Made by a program: the position numbers and the translations under genes. Positions 12,168 through 25,745 of a DNA stretch of 64,000 bases are shown here, piece after piece (the first letter of the stretch is position 1; each line of letters starts with the position of its first letter). The stretch comes from Phoronis australis (Eukaryota > Phoronida > Phoronidae): positions 62,001 through 126,000 of the forward strand of contig NMRA01000559.1 in NCBI GenBank assembly GCA_002633005.1, read 5' to 3'. The notes beneath the pieces were generated by a model that was not told the DNA's origin, ran no database searches, and saw only the letters and a list, made by a program, of their open reading frames with translations.

Positions 12168-15100
12168 ATGGCCAATAACCAGACTCTCAAGTATGTCAGC
12201 CTGGTCCTCTTGGTGGTACAGATTACTGCTCACGTGCTCACCATGAGGTACTCACTCACTGTCGAGGTCAAAGGTCAACGTTACCTACCCTCCACGGTGG
12301 TAGTGGTGTGTGAAGTGTTGAAAGTATTGGCTTGTCTTGCGATGCTTTACTTCGAAAATGGTGAGGATGAATGGATTTTTTCAATCAGTTTTTGTTGCTA
12401 AGGATCTTTGTAGCATCCCATCTAGAAGTTTGCTTACAGCTGTTATGAATTTGCCTAATTGTGTCAAAAAACTGACATAAATAGCATCTGCGTTGTTTGT
12501 AACTTCAGTTTAGGATCATTCCGGTAGACTTTGAAATGGAAATTGATGAACTTGTTTTGCCTAAGTCGGAACATTTTGTGAATCGGTATTCAGTAATAGA
12601 ATATCATTGTTCCTCTCCTTCATTCGCTGCTTGCTTCGGCAATCAAGGACTAGCGTTTTCATTTATTTCCAATTTATGTCTTAATTTCACAGGTCGTTCT
12701 ATGTCATTGCTATGGCAACAGCTCAGAGAAGAGGTTCTATACAAGCCGGTGGAGACATCAAAGCTGGCCATACCTGCCTTGCTGTATACAGTACAGAACA
12801 ACTTGTTGTTTGTTGCACTTTCCAATCTTGATGCAGCAACATATCAGGTGAATGTTCTCATTGTTTATTTCTTAAGCTATTGATTACCATCCAATTGCAG
12901 CTCTGTATAATGTTTCGCCATGAAATCAGCCTCTTTCCCGTTCGACTGACAGCCATATTCATTTGGTTTTGGCGCACTGAATGCTAAGTTGTTAAGTTCA
13001 GTCTTCTACGGTAATGCTCCAGTTATTTAGCACAAAATAAATCCAAAATATTTTCCTGATTGGGTGTGCCAAATAAAATGAACATAGTTACTGACTTCGT
13101 AGTTGGCAGGTGTGCAAAATTAACCGAGTAACTAAGGATCACCCAGCTGGTCATTTGATGAAATGCTTACTACGGGTCGTCAACACGATCCAGTCAACAG
13201 TAATTAAGTAACATTATCCTGTTCCAACGTAAGAGTATTTTAATATATCATCAGTGGTGGTACACTCCTTTGAGTATATATGGCTGAGCAACACAGTATT
13301 CATCCAGGTCACCGCTTTCACCATTTGTTTAAGCCAACATGTCATTGAGATATCCAGTATACACGAATTATTTAAGTCATGAATACAGTATTTTCAGACA
13401 TTTTGGACACAGTTAAAAAGTGTGTAACTATTTATTTACTAGAATTGATTACAGGGCTTTGTGTTGACATTTTCTGAAATGCAAAACCGACTGTGTGCGA
13501 ATTAGTCGAGGCAGAAGTTCCCACGAAGTAGCCTCGTGCAAAATAAACGAGGGATAAAATGTTTTTTCAGAACAATTTTTGGTGTTCGAAATGAAGATGG
13601 TGTGCTAAATAAGTGTAGAATTACAGTATGTTTTTGCTGGCATTGACAATATTGCTGAGAGCATAGAGCATTAGAGACTTAAATAGGAATGCATAGTGTG
13701 CTGATGTAGTTGTGATCTGGCTTTTCTGAAAAATGGCAATGAATTGTATTCAACTAGAGTAACAAATCTACAGGGGAGGGCTCGTAAACCCCCACCATTT
13801 AGAGGATGACCATAAAGCAGAATACACTGCCAGCTCAACACAGCGCCACCTATTGTGTACACCCCCTGCCCCTTGGCATAATCATAGATTTCTACGGTGA
13901 CCTGTTCATTTTACTTTTATCATTGATATTGGCTTTCGAGCTCTAATCTCATCCATGTGCTAACAACGCTTTCTCGAAAACTGACCACATTGATTGTCAG
14001 TCCTCAAGTCTTAAATTTTATCAAATAAAGCAAAAGTTATTAAGACTTGAAAATATTTTGTATGATGCGAATCATCTTAAAAATTGCAATTTGATGCATG
14101 GAACAAAATGTCTTTATTTTAGTCTTCTTATTCGCATAGTATGAATGGTTTCTGGGCTCAATTCTTATTATTGTACATTGTGTTTTATGTAATAAACATT
14201 ATAACAAAAACTTGTCTTTTTTCATTCCCATTTAGGTGACTTACCAGCTCAAGATCTTAACTACAGCCCTATTTGCTGTGCTGATCCTCGGTAAGAGTCT
14301 CAGTGCCACCAAATGGCTATCCCTGGTTATTTTAACCGCTGGAGTAGCCCTAGTGCAGGTGAGCTGCTTGTTGGTTTCTTTTTTTGCTAGCAATGATTTT
14401 GTCCTCTCATCCTGTAATGCTTAGGTGATGTGACACTGAGTAAAATACATTTAAAGCCTGTGTTGAACTGTAACACCTGTAAATTTGGTTCCTACAGTAT
14501 GTTAATAGCATCGCTCTGAGCCCACTAGCGCCATAAATTGTCAAATGTGACAAAGTGTTAGGCGTATTGGTTTGATTTCGTCTATGTCATCGCAAGATTC
14601 ACTTTTTGATTCAAACAGCTACGAATAACACGCACACGCAATGGTGTTCTATTCAGACCCCTATTCAATACAACTGTTGTCGGCTTTCCTTGTTTGTACT
14701 GGGATCTCGCTGTGACGTAATATTGCACAAAGTGGTAGCTTCACCTATCATTTGACAGGCCTTCATTTGCTTGTCTAAACTAGCGTTTTCTTATATTGCT
14801 AAAGCTTTGTTAGGACTACCTGGTTAGCCTAACTCATCAAAAAAACAAAATTCCGTTGAAGTTGAGCTTTAAAGGCAATAATAAAGCAACCTGTTTCAAA
14901 AGCGTAATTGTGTTGGCGTCTAATAGGGCAGTCCCGGATTACACAGGGACACTTCAATCTTGCTGTATTTACCCACAATGCCGTAAACGTCCACCAGGCA
15001 CATTTGCTCCCTCGTTTTCATGCCACCAGAGTTTCACGTGTTATTTATTGTTGTCTGATTCCTTACAAATTTTTTCTCGGTTGCATTAGTATGCTCTATT

Positions 15101-18100
15101 CGTCCTTCCAATGTCAGCGAAGTATTACTGCTGTGCTGTGGGCTGCAACTCCGATGTGAGAATGTTTGATAAACTGGAAAAATACCCATGGATGCATGAT
15201 CTGAAATTCTTCTTCCCGACATCAGTGAGAGGCACGAAAATGTGCCTGATTTCTAAAACGAGGTCACGCGCTTTTTTATCTCCCAAGACAAAGGAGAGTT
15301 CTATCGCCGTGCAATGCTGGACAGCCCTTTACCGTTTTTCACAAGATAGGGAAAAAACGAAATGTCAGATGCAGTGAGTTTAGCAAAAATCCAAGTAAGG
15401 ATCTAAACTCATTACATGGTTTCTCAGCATTTCAAGTACTTTTGGGGAAATTCACAGAAACAATAATTCTAACCACAACATTATTTTTTTCAAACTAGCT
15501 AAAATGAAAAATGACCCAATCATCTCTATAGATGTTTGTAATACTTGTAATATGACACAATTTCTGTATAAATATATTCTTGGTAAGTTTGCGTAAACCT
15601 GATTTTTAAACAAGGCTCTGAACCACAGTGGAATGCATGTAGGGATAAAATTGAATCAAATGAATACTCTGTTGACAACAATGGTAATAATCACTCTTAC
15701 AAGGTTTCACATTTTGTGAAGTAGTTTTATCCACTTAATAGTATGGGAATCAAACTTGTTCTCAAAATCCGGGGCCAATGTAAGTTATTATTGCCATAAA
15801 CATTCGTTTGCCAATTTTCCATTTTGGGCTTGGATGGAGTAACTAGTTTACATAGTGTCTTAGAATCTTTCGAAGGGTTACAACACATGGGCGTCATCCA
15901 GACACAATTAAAGATTATCACTGACAAGTAGTGTGTCTCACATATGTGACAAATACAATGTTAGTGTGTGTGATTTATACGTGCACAAATTACCAATAAT
16001 TATTTGACAATTGAGACTTCTTATTGATAATTTAATTAGATCTTGTGACAAATTGTGTCTTGACATTAAACACGAACCCGTATCTTGTAGAACATGCATG
16101 AATATTTTGCATGTTAGGAAGCTATGTCATGGACGAAATCTTCTTTGTTTCCAGTGGCCATCCACAAGTGAAAGTCCCAAAGACAACAACATGACGTCAG
16201 AGTTCGTAGGTATAACCGCTGTGCTGCTGGCGTGCTGCAGTAGCGGTTTCGCTGGCATCTACTTTGAAAAACTCCTCAAGTTTTCCAACCAGAGCCTGTG
16301 GATACGAAACATTCAGTTGGGTGAGCTTGTGGGCAAAACTTCTTGAATGTTTATGTATTTTAGTTCTGGGTCTGGGGTTTAATCTTTGTTGTGACATTTT
16401 CTGTTTTACTTTTAATTAGTATACTCAAGATAAGTGTCCAGGCTTCTCGCTGTGCAAAAATGCAAGGAAGGTGCATATTGCATTGCTAAATTCTAATACA
16501 ATGGAACGTAATTTAAATTATGTGACTTAAAAATAGAAAAAATTTGGCTTTTCAAACATGGCTCACAATTTCAAACATGGCTCAGAGCATTTCAAACATG
16601 ACCCAGAGCTTTTCAAGCACAGCTCAGAGCTTTGTAAACATGGTTGGCTCAAGATTTCTTACATGGTGCTGGACCATGTTCGAATACACATAGAGAGAAC
16701 TCTGGTGTCTATTGCTGTGTGCTCGAGTTTGCAGTATAATGATTTATGCAAATGAATACCAAGTTTTCACTTGACAACCCCTAAATTCGAGCTACAAACT
16801 CGATTAAAGACTCTAGAGATTCCAACTAAAAACTTGAAATTTCGAGTTTGGATTCAAATGGCGGTCTAGTGCAAACTAGGATTAGACAGCCACCCACGTA
16901 AACCGTAACTTACTTTTGTACAGAATAATAGACACTTATCTTGACATCGCACAAATATAGGTTCGATTTCAAGATCCGTCCCTCGAGCCTGAATCCTGTC
17001 TGAATCAGTTGATGTTGTGGGCCCCTCTTAATGCCTAAAATCGACCTAATTCTCAATACTTACTCAGCCACTCAGAGTATGCCTCAAGTCCTATACTGTG
17101 ATACAGAATGCTTCCATTATCGAACAAATGATTTAGGGCATCAGAAAGTAACAAAAAAAGTTTCATAAGGTCTTCAGTTTTTACACGATTGACCAGCTCA
17201 TACAAAATGGGACCAGATGCTCGTTCGATTCCTCTTGATGGTGGTAGCCAGCTGTTGTCATCATTCTAATGGGATGCAAATAAGATTTTCTGCGTCAAGA
17301 TTGGGGCTCACACCAGTAATCAATAACCAATACATGTTGATAATAAGAACAACTAGTTAATACCCATGTGAAGCACGGGTGGTCAGAGCAAGTAGACTTG
17401 GAGAACGCAACGTCACTTTTTTCGCTGTCTCGATTATATGGAATGAAGAAAATTGCACCTCACAAAACAGCATGTAAAAGAGTACAGAACTGGTTCTCAA
17501 AATGCAGGCATTTTATCTCCGACTATTACCCAAATATTTTCCTATAGATGGTTTTCAGGTAGAGAGTGATTACTGCTGAAAAGGGGGGCAAATGGTCTAC
17601 TTTCAGGCTGCGGATTTTGCCTCTTAATGATTAGATTTGGAAAAATGTTTTTTAAAGAGGCATTCTTTAAAAGGAATTTATCAGAGAGAAGGATTGAACC
17701 TGCAGCCCTGACATTTGCAGTTTAACACTCTGCTGATGGTACTAAATCCCAGTCAAAAAATGGCAAAGTATTTTTAAGTGAATTTACACTGTAACTGGTT
17801 AAGTCACCAATCTCGGTTTAAGCAAATGTCTGGCAGACAAAGGCGAGAATTGGAGATTTGTAATAAAATAACAGAACGCTAGGGATTGTGTTGTTTTATA
17901 TCTCTGATCAAAGCTGACAACTTCATGTAGTCCATCCATGCTCATCCAACAATTCCAAAAATGCATTTTTTGGCTGTAATGTACCTTTAAGTAATTTCTG
18001 ATTTGGCGTGATTTGGGTAGACATGATATTTTTAACAACAGGTGCACTCTGAAATATCGCAGTCTCGCTAAAATCAGTAAGATTTTCCCACGTTGTTACA

Positions 18101-20980
18101 CCTCCATAGCAGAGCTCACTTAAACTTTGGCTGTGCTTAACGTTATTTTTCATAAAAATGTGCTCGTTTATCATGATTGTACTGCCAATACTGTTTTATA
18201 ATGAGATGCAATGGTGACATAAATAATTGACTAGCAGTAGTGTGGGATGAATCGCTCTTTATTTCTCCGATTCGGCTCAGAGGTGTTAAATAGCAGTTCA
18301 CCTTTTCAAAATTGAAGCAGGTCAGCAATGTATTTTTACCTCCACAAGAGAGTTGAATTCAGGGCATTGCTATAGAGTTTACCAATATACTTAATAGTTG
18401 TTTCTTTTTCTTTTCAGCCATATTTGGAATGTTGATAGGGTTCGCTAGTGCAATGTGTATGGATTATCAGAAAATCGTGACAGGTGGATTTCTACAAGGC
18501 TATACATACCTCACTTGCATTCTTGTATTTTTACAGGTAATAACTTGCACTTGTTGCTTTCGCATACTTTATAGCCACTGTTTGATGTTTTGACTTTCGT
18601 TGCCTTACAGTTCTGTCATTCACGGACATTTTGAGATGTTGGATATTTCCGTGCGAATATTTTAATATTTCACTGCACAACAGTGGTAGTTTGATGGGTT
18701 GGTGGTCACAGGGAATTTGTAAAAGTACACTGGGAAATACCACTGCTTTATTCCCCACTCAAGAACGCTGAACGCTCTGTATTTTGTATCAGAAAGGGCT
18801 TGTGGGTAAAGTGTTCTATGAATAGGCTAGTGATATTGCTGAGACAGTTTTTTGTTACAGCTGGCTGTGTCAACTGAACTGCTGTGTTTTGGTCGATGCA
18901 GGGTATTTTCTAATGTTATCAAGGGTTTGTTTCGTGAAAGTGACTAATGACGTCTGATCTTTTGCTCCTTCTTCACAATTGCTGAAAAATGTTGAGCCAA
19001 GTAATTATGAGAACGTAACAGTCTAGAAATAAATTATAGACATTGTCTCAGAAATTAGCTGTTATATGTATGTTTTCAGAGACCGCACTTTTCCTCAAAT
19101 GAGATTCACAATTGCTGAAAAAAGATTTAGCCAAGCAATTATGAGCACATCATGGTCCAGAAATGATATATATAAATTATCCCATTAACTAGCAGTTATG
19201 TGACCTGCATTCTCAGAAACTGCACTTTTACTCAGTAGGTGAGATTTAATTGTTTTTCAGAAATCTTGTTTGAAGTGTATGACCAAATTTCTCAAATTGG
19301 TCTCTTGAGGAAATAGGCCCCAGGCCTGAGGCGAGCCTGTTAATTAGATTACAGAAATCAATTATTGCTACTTTTGTAGTCAGTAAGTGGAGGAAATGAA
19401 CTGATTCAGAAAGTTATGAAATTACAGGTAATATAGCCATGGTCAAAGTCTGTGTATTTTTATTGTACCTGTCCACTGCATTGTTTTGTTTTTGTTTCAG
19501 GCATTTGGAGGTTTAATAGTAGCTAGTGTCGTCAAGTACGCCGACAATATCTTGAAAGGTTTTGCTGCGGCTATATCCATCATCTTACAATCTGTGATAT
19601 CTTACTATGTTCTCGACGACTTTAATCCGTCAACGTAAGTAGTCCCCTCCAACAGGAATATTTGAGGTGGGGCAGGTGGATAAGGTTGAGCATAGAGAAA
19701 CAGTGAAATCTCTTCAATTTCGGACAGAAGTAATTGACAAAATTTGCCCTTTTCATTTTCAAGGTCTGCCAGCACCATCTGTTGGCAGCTATGGAAACTG
19801 AACTTGAACCCGGAGTGAAGATGAATTTGGGCATGTATTACTATCACCTCTCATTTGTAGCATGCTGAGTGGTGGAAGTTCTATGCTCAACTTGCCCCAT
19901 TTTCCCCTACCATTGGTGAGGTGGTAGCCTGACGAGTGTAATGGCTTTATTATGGTTCTCAAATTCAAACAAAGATATTGCCAGAATCATCATTTTTCAT
20001 TTAAATTGTCAAATGGTCAATACATTGCTATAAATGTTCAAATTAAATTTCATTGTTTGTTGATTACAGCCATACCTGCATGAGATTTTCAAATAATCCA
20101 GTAAAATTGTCGTCTTTGTACTCTTGTTGAAAACTTTGATCAACCAAAAACGTACTACTGTTCTGCCATGTTGTGTTCTGTAACTGCGGATTTCATATTA
20201 AGGGATTAGAATTCGAGAATGAACATTTCATTCATTTAGCAGCCAGTTTAATGCAAAACCTTTTCAAATTTAATCTGAATGTCATCAAATTTTCCAAAAA
20301 ATTACTTGTGCCCGTTATTGATTCACTGTTTTCATGTCCTTATTGGACTGAAAATTAACGTAATTTGTTGAATTATTCCCCAGTAATGAATTTCCGACAC
20401 AATATGGTGGACAAGTGATTATACATACGATTTTAACTTCAGAATCTGTGCCATGCCTTCCATCATACACTGTATTGTGGTATTGCGGGTATTCACAGCA
20501 ATTTTAGACGTGTAAATTTTGGTAATTGTTTGACTTTGGTGAGATTTTACTGTACTTTTCCCGAAATGTTGTAAATTTTGTCATAGCAATGATGCTTGTG
20601 TAGAGATCTGCAATCTGTGAGTGCTTTCTAGTGCATAAGGTCAAAGGTTTCACAAAATCGTCAGCTTGATGTGCTCAACTGGCGAAGAGACTTTGCAAAA
20701 AACAATTTCAAAATCACTTGCGAAAACAGAAATTATGCAACTATTCACTTCAAATCGACCTAAGATTTTGGTTTCTGCTGCTGTTCTAAACAGAGAACAA
20801 TTTTTATTTAATTTTCAGATTTCGTCCATTGCTCTGACGAATCATTCAACACATGGCTATTATTTAGCTTACCTTTGACTAACGATAGTTTTGTTTTCCA
20901 GATTGTTTTTTATTGGCACTCCCATGGTTCTCATGGCAACGTTGTTGTACGGATACGATGGAAAAAGTAAAAGTGGTTGA
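12168..20980 (+). CDS. SLC35A3: SLC35A3-like Golgi UDP-N-acetylglucosamine transporter (complete, 7 exons, 322 aa)
   Basis: Exons 12168-12360, 12693-12847, 14236-14358, 16155-16320, 18418-18536, 19501-19634 and 20902-20980 join to 969 bp with matching phases and all-canonical GT-AG introns. The 322-residue product is close to the usual length (about 325) of SLC35A3, a multi-pass Golgi antiporter that brings UDP-GlcNAc into the lumen in exchange for UMP for N-glycan branching. Conserved blocks: LKYVSL at residues 7-12, LTMRYS, then [17 protein letters not shown] ending exon 2, [13 protein letters not shown] opening exon 3, GFAGIYFEK in exon 4, and [11 protein letters not shown] in exon 6. These fit A3 better than the related CMP-sialic acid (A1) or UDP-galactose (A2) carriers. 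It has about ten hydrophobic segments and a short polar C-terminus ending KSKSG. The ATG follows an acceptor directly, so the 5' UTR is split. Confidence 0.92.
12848..14235. other. SLC35A3 intron 2
   Basis: AT-rich intron between exons 2 and 3. No embedded gene or strong repeat recognised. Confidence 0.6.
14359..16154. other. SLC35A3 intron 3, hosting a THAP-fragment transposon
   Basis: Apart from the element at 14924-15328 nothing coding is seen. The intron is flanked by CAG|GTGAGC and TTTCCAG. Confidence 0.7.
14924..15328 (+). mobile_element. Short TIR element carrying a THAP zinc-finger fragment (copy 1)
   Basis: About 405 bp. The left end TAGGGCAGTCCCGGATTACA and the right end (reverse-read AGGGCTGTCCAGCATTGCAC) are imperfect inverted repeats. 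From ATG 15111 it reads [15 protein letters not shown], then [15 protein letters not shown], which is the first half of a THAP C2CH zinc finger (CxxxC present; the distal C and H are missing). THAP fingers are the DNA-binding domain of P-element-type transposases and of host THAP proteins. The fragment stops at the right terminus, so this is a non-autonomous derivative or a captured exon. A second copy lies at 62014-62414 in inverted orientation. Confidence 0.7.
16321..18417. other. SLC35A3 intron 4
   Basis: No gene. At 16560-16660 the words TCAAACATGGCTCA/AGAGC recur about every 22-24 bp as a short degenerate tandem array. At about 16770-16990 is a copy of a dispersed repeat also present at 51890-52130 (shared words such as AGACACTTATCT and TCGATTTCAAG). 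An imperfect hairpin, ACCCATGTGAAGCACGGGT, is at 17362-17380. Confidence 0.5.
18972..19235. repeat. Two-copy tandem duplication (about 134 bp) in SLC35A3 intron 5
   Basis: The segment starting TTCACAATTGCTGAAAAA at about 18972 is repeated at about 19106 with moderate divergence. Both copies keep CAATTATGAG or TAATTATGAG and the later TTCTCAGAAACTGCACTTTT-like word. No coding content. Confidence 0.65.
19635..20901. other. SLC35A3 intron 6
   Basis: Contains a partial copy of the abundant AATCTCACCAATTT MITE family at about 19705-19820. Otherwise nothing recognisable. Confidence 0.5.
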
Positions 20981-21355
20981 TGTCAACGTGAATATAGATG
21001 GCAATTATTATTATTATTTATATATATATTTTAACTAATTTTTACACAATGGCGAGTGTCGAAACACTAGTTAAAAATTCAGCATCGACTGCTAAACAGC
21101 ACCAAAAAGTCAATAAACCGGTTCTTTTTTATTTTACCGCTACTTTGAAGTCAGCCATGTTTTACCCACTAAATCAGTGCTCAATATAGGTTAGATTAAT
21201 TAAAATATTTAGTTCACTAGCACAAGCTTGACGTTGATCTCTTACAGCCAGGGCGCACAACTAGATTGTATTACTATTGTGCTGGTGCGTGTTTTAGTGA
21301 ACAAAATTAATGTTCTATAGTTTTGATTGTATTTATCTGAAGAAGCACAATCCAA

Positions 21356-21361
21356 AATAAA
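21356..21361 (+). terminator. Candidate poly(A) signal AATAAA for SLC35A3
   Basis: First canonical AATAAA noticed downstream of the stop codon at 20978-20980, giving a 3' UTR of about 0.4 kb. Transcript ends are not observable here. Confidence 0.4.
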
Positions 21362-21623
21362 GGGATAAATAGTAAGCGCTTTGTTTTCCACAGTTGTGTT
21401 TATATGTCTTGGGTGAAACTCCTGGATGAAATTGTTTGTGTGAGACATTGTCTCAAACATGCTGTAAATCATTCAGAAACCTGCGTTTCACGACAATTCC
21501 TTGTTTTGATTTAGACCGCTTACCATCGTAAAGTTTGTAGTTGTTCTCAAATTGTTTCTTAATGAAATTAGAGGTGGTTTCAGGGAATCAATGAAAGAAC
21601 TTAGTCTAAAAGTTTGTTATTGC

Positions 21624-22164
21624 TAAGGTTATGTAGGACCTTAACAACTGATGTATTCAGCCAAATTTTGTAAAACTATAGATTTTAGTTTGGTATAAAT
21701 ATTTTCTGAAAGTAGAAAGCCTGTAGAATTTGATTTTTGACTTTGTATATCAATTTTCTATTAGTTGGGTCACATGGTGGTGTCTTTTTATTTAAAATTA
21801 GCCAAAAAGAAAAGTACGTCCATGTCAAAACAACAGTTCAATAACGTTCAATAACGTGATCAAAATTCTTTTGATTACATAAATGTTCAAGATGAAATCT
21901 TAATATCGCTGTGACAGTTTTCTTAATTATCGGTTTATTTTCATTTTATGCAACTTTTGAATTTTTTCATGAAAATCACAAAAGTCTTATTTTTATAGCC
22001 TCTCACGCAAAAGTTGAAGACTTTATAAACAATTCCTGACAGTGTTTTGTAGAACAGCGCATGAAACAGAGTATGTGAAAGCATCATATGAATACGGTCG
22101 GCTATTTTTGATGTTCTGAAGTTGGCCAGATTTGGACATTTTCCGAGGGTCCTACATAATCTTA
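21624..22164. mobile_element. 541-bp MITE with TAAGGTTATGTAGGACC ends (full copy)
   Basis: The left end TAAGGTTATGTAGGACC and the right end GGTCCTACATAATCTTA are inverted repeats differing at one base. Internal sequence recurs at 25505-25745 (left half), 32300-32830 (inverted, nearly full) and 49205-49365 (right half). It encodes no protein, so it would depend on a transposase elsewhere. Confidence 0.75.
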
Positions 22165-25100
22165 TGACCACTGGCAGGTTCTTCATTTTGTGTAAGGAAT
22201 AACGAACTGTAAGTTCTTTACAAGACCAGAAATTCCTTCTTACCTGAGCAAGGAAAAAGATGAAACCAATTTTATTATGGTAATTTGGTCCAATTAAAAA
22301 ATTCGCTTGTTTGATGTGTTAATTTAGTTTGAAACTGCAAATATTGGCGCCTCCAAAAGCACGTTTCAAATTTTTATTTCATTATTCATCGATTGTTCAC
22401 TTTCAATTGGGGGATTCGATGTCCACAAGGTGGCACTACTGAAGCAAGGTTAATCTTAACATCTTATTAGAGCGAGCACAGGCAGGAAACAGTTCACCAA
22501 CTTGGGGGCCATTCGTGGGATACCAAGGGTCTCACACAAATGCCAGCATTTCTGTAGGTTAAACTGTTACACTGGCGCTCCCTAGTGAGTTCAGAGTATC
22601 ATGTTGCTGAATGTGTCATTGGGTGATTTGAAATATTGTTGTGTGATTTTTTCCAACTTTTTTCCCTGATGTTATGCATTACAACTCCACTGTTAAAGCT
22701 TCTAGTGATTTTGACTCTATATTTATAAAAGTATCATATTGGCCAAATTGTGCCAAGGTTTGCGGTTTATCATCCATACATCAGATTCCCTTTGTCCCAA
22801 CGAGTAGGTGTATTCGGGACATACTTACAGCCAACTGTATGTTACGAAACTCGTCATTTTTGTACGTTATTGTACAAGTTTTGTAACCTTCAGTGTAAAT
22901 GACTTTACTAGAATCTTAAATAATCAGCCACCAATCCTCAGGCAATGTCTCAATTCATTGTAACAATGATTAAGAAATTAGTGATAATTACAGTCAATTG
23001 TTTATATCAAGCTTCTCTGTCTTCTTCCTACACTCATGCATATGTTCAGTGTATAATTATGTACTGGAAATCAAAATTACAATTGTTTGTTGTATGTAGG
23101 CATTGGCCTCATAATACAGTTTACATTTACAATTTTACAAACATTTCAGCTCTTGGCACTGTTGCTCTTGAAATATATAGCGCCGGGGTTTTTAGTTCAC
23201 AGGAATCATGGCTTTGAAATAATGCTCATGGAAAGTTTTTACAATTTATGTAACGTTACATAACGATTAACATGGATATGTTGTCACCTTAAGATTAATT
23301 ATTTGAAACGTCCTTCAACGAGACTTACAAAAACATTTTATGTAAGACTGGCATTTCCATGCCTAGCGATAAGTAACCAAAGATTAGATACCATTTAATC
23401 TATGAGGATATCTGTCTGTACCAGTCCTATGAGTGAAGCTTACCTGCGTACACCTTGTGTGAATGATTTGGACATGCAGTTACACATTATTGTATTTGAA
23501 ATGTTTAAATCTGCATTTCACACCGTTAAGTGCGCTAAAAAATGAAAATTGGTATCCTGATCTTCCCTACTGTGATAGAATTCCATCTCCGTTACCAACA
23601 AGAACATCGAAACCATCGACTCGATAAGAAAACGCTCGTTTTTTGGGGAGTTGGCCAATCCTGAAATTGCAAATCAAAAAATTGTGTATTTATGGTGACT
23701 TTTTAAGACTTGGTAGCAGAAACTGAATCCTATCACATTAATTAATATTACGAGACTTGTTTTATGAAAGTAACAGTCCTAAATTGATTTTCATTTTAGC
23801 CATTTAAACAGGACGAAATTCAGGTTTAATAAGTGTAAAATACCTGTAAACCCATAAAAAATACAAAATGACATCGAAGTGAAAATATAAAACAATACTT
23901 TTTCTAACTGTTTATTATGCATAAATCAAACCCCATTAATGCAATTCGATAATACAATTTCTCAGGTTACACTGGGACCTTTAGATCAACTGTAAACATG
24001 AACGTCCATTAGATATATGAAAGACATATAATACAACAGCATAAATGCAAAAGCTAAAATAACAGTTTTGATTTGCTTGACTTATGACTTGGTAAGAAGG
24101 ACATTGACCTATTACACACTTTCTAAGAACAATCTTGTTTCCCGTAAACTAGACTACTTCATATTCAGTGAGATTCAAATAAAGCTACCCTTAGAAAGAG
24201 CGGGGAATAAGGGGCAGAAGTCCGCTGTATTACAGCAACTCCCACTTTCATTCTCATTAAAAGTTTGACGTATCTGTGTGTTGTATCCTGCTGACCAGTC
24301 ATACAAACCAAACCAATCACAAATTTCTAAAAGCAGTTTGTTACTCAGCACTATAAAACAGATCACAAATATTAAGTCAAACCGGGCAGCAAAGACAGGG
24401 TGCCCGGATGTCTTGAGGACGGCAAGCGACAGCCAGCAGCTGAATAAGGATTGTACATCAGCTGTATCTGCCCCCTACTGTCCTGATGTCCAGGTGCCAG
24501 CCATTCGACAAAAGATTCATGAATGACATTGTTTATGTAAATCAGTTAACTAAAAGAAAAACAAAACACATGACATAAGTTTAAACTAATAAACACAAGT
24601 GTAAGCAATTCATAATACGAAATTATACAGAGAACGGGTATCCCCATGCAACAGCCTGGGAATACAATTATAGCTGCCTTATAAGGGCTTCGTTCCATCA
24701 GAAGTCTGATACAACTACATACAATGGCTTTTTACAGTCACTTTATCAACAGAGCACTAAAATACAGGTTTATGCATAGTTAGAAATGTCATTTAAATAT
24801 CACAAGCAGCAAATGCTGTCAACAGTAGACAATAGAAACTGGACCAGTTTCACAGCATATTGTAAATATTCAATAGATTTGTACAAGAACCTCGAGCACC
24901 ATCGAATCTTGATGTCACAAACAATGATCGAAGTTCTTTTTTAAATTAGTCTGCAATTACTGACCCATTATAGCAAAAAAAAAAAACATTTCCGCCCTTT
25001 TGGGTAAAAACCTTCAACAAAATACTGAGACAGTGTAGGCATTCGTGTGAAAAAAAAAGTGAAAAATGAAAAAGCTCGTATCTGGCACTTATTTTTGTCT

Positions 25101-25504
25101 GAAATTCATGAGATTTTGCACCGCGTGTGTTCACTGGAACAAAATGATTACGGAATGCACAAAAAAGACTTGCATGAATGGGCCTATAATCTCTGCAACC
25201 ATGGTTTTTTGAGTCAGGCAATCAATGAGATTGGGAGTTGACGAGAGGTCAGCTACCTGCGAGTCATGCTCTATGTACATTGTTTACAAGAGACACTCCT
25301 CAACATTGCCTTTTTGTATCCTATAATGTGCCTACCTGAACGGGCAGATCCAAAGGAGTACAAAAGGGAGTCAGTGTTCTAATTAGTGCTTATAACTAAA
25401 TAACGGGACCCCTAATAGAGTGCCCACCTCAAGAGTGGAGTAATCCCCGCATGAGAGGTACATTTATCTATTAGTAGTAGAGCCCAGTACAAGAGGCATC
25501 TTCT

Positions 25505-25745
25505 AATAGCTATCGTAAGACTGTGTGGGACATTAGCGACAAATCTGTGTATTTATAGACAAAATATCAACAAAAACTATAAATTTTAACTTGGTAAAAA
25601 ATGCATATTTTGAGTAAACAGTTTGCAGAATTTGATTTTTGGCTTAATATTTATTTTCTTTTTGGGCCACGAGACCATGTCTTTTTAGTAAAAATTAGCA
25701 AAAAATAGAAGTACTTTTACAGCTAAAAATGGAATCAATAACATA
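25505..25745 (+). mobile_element. Left-half copy of the 541-bp MITE
   Basis: Starts with a diverged terminus (GTAAGACTGTGTGGGACATT) and continues with the internal words GCAGAATTTGATTTTTGGCTT and ACCATGTCTTTTTAG shared with 21624-22164. The right half is missing or too diverged to see. Confidence 0.6.

Noticed and set aside
17362-17380. Imperfect hairpin ACCCATGTGAAGCACGGGT as a possible regulatory site
   Set aside because: Similar words are common transposon-related motifs in many genomes; a single copy here gives no support for function.
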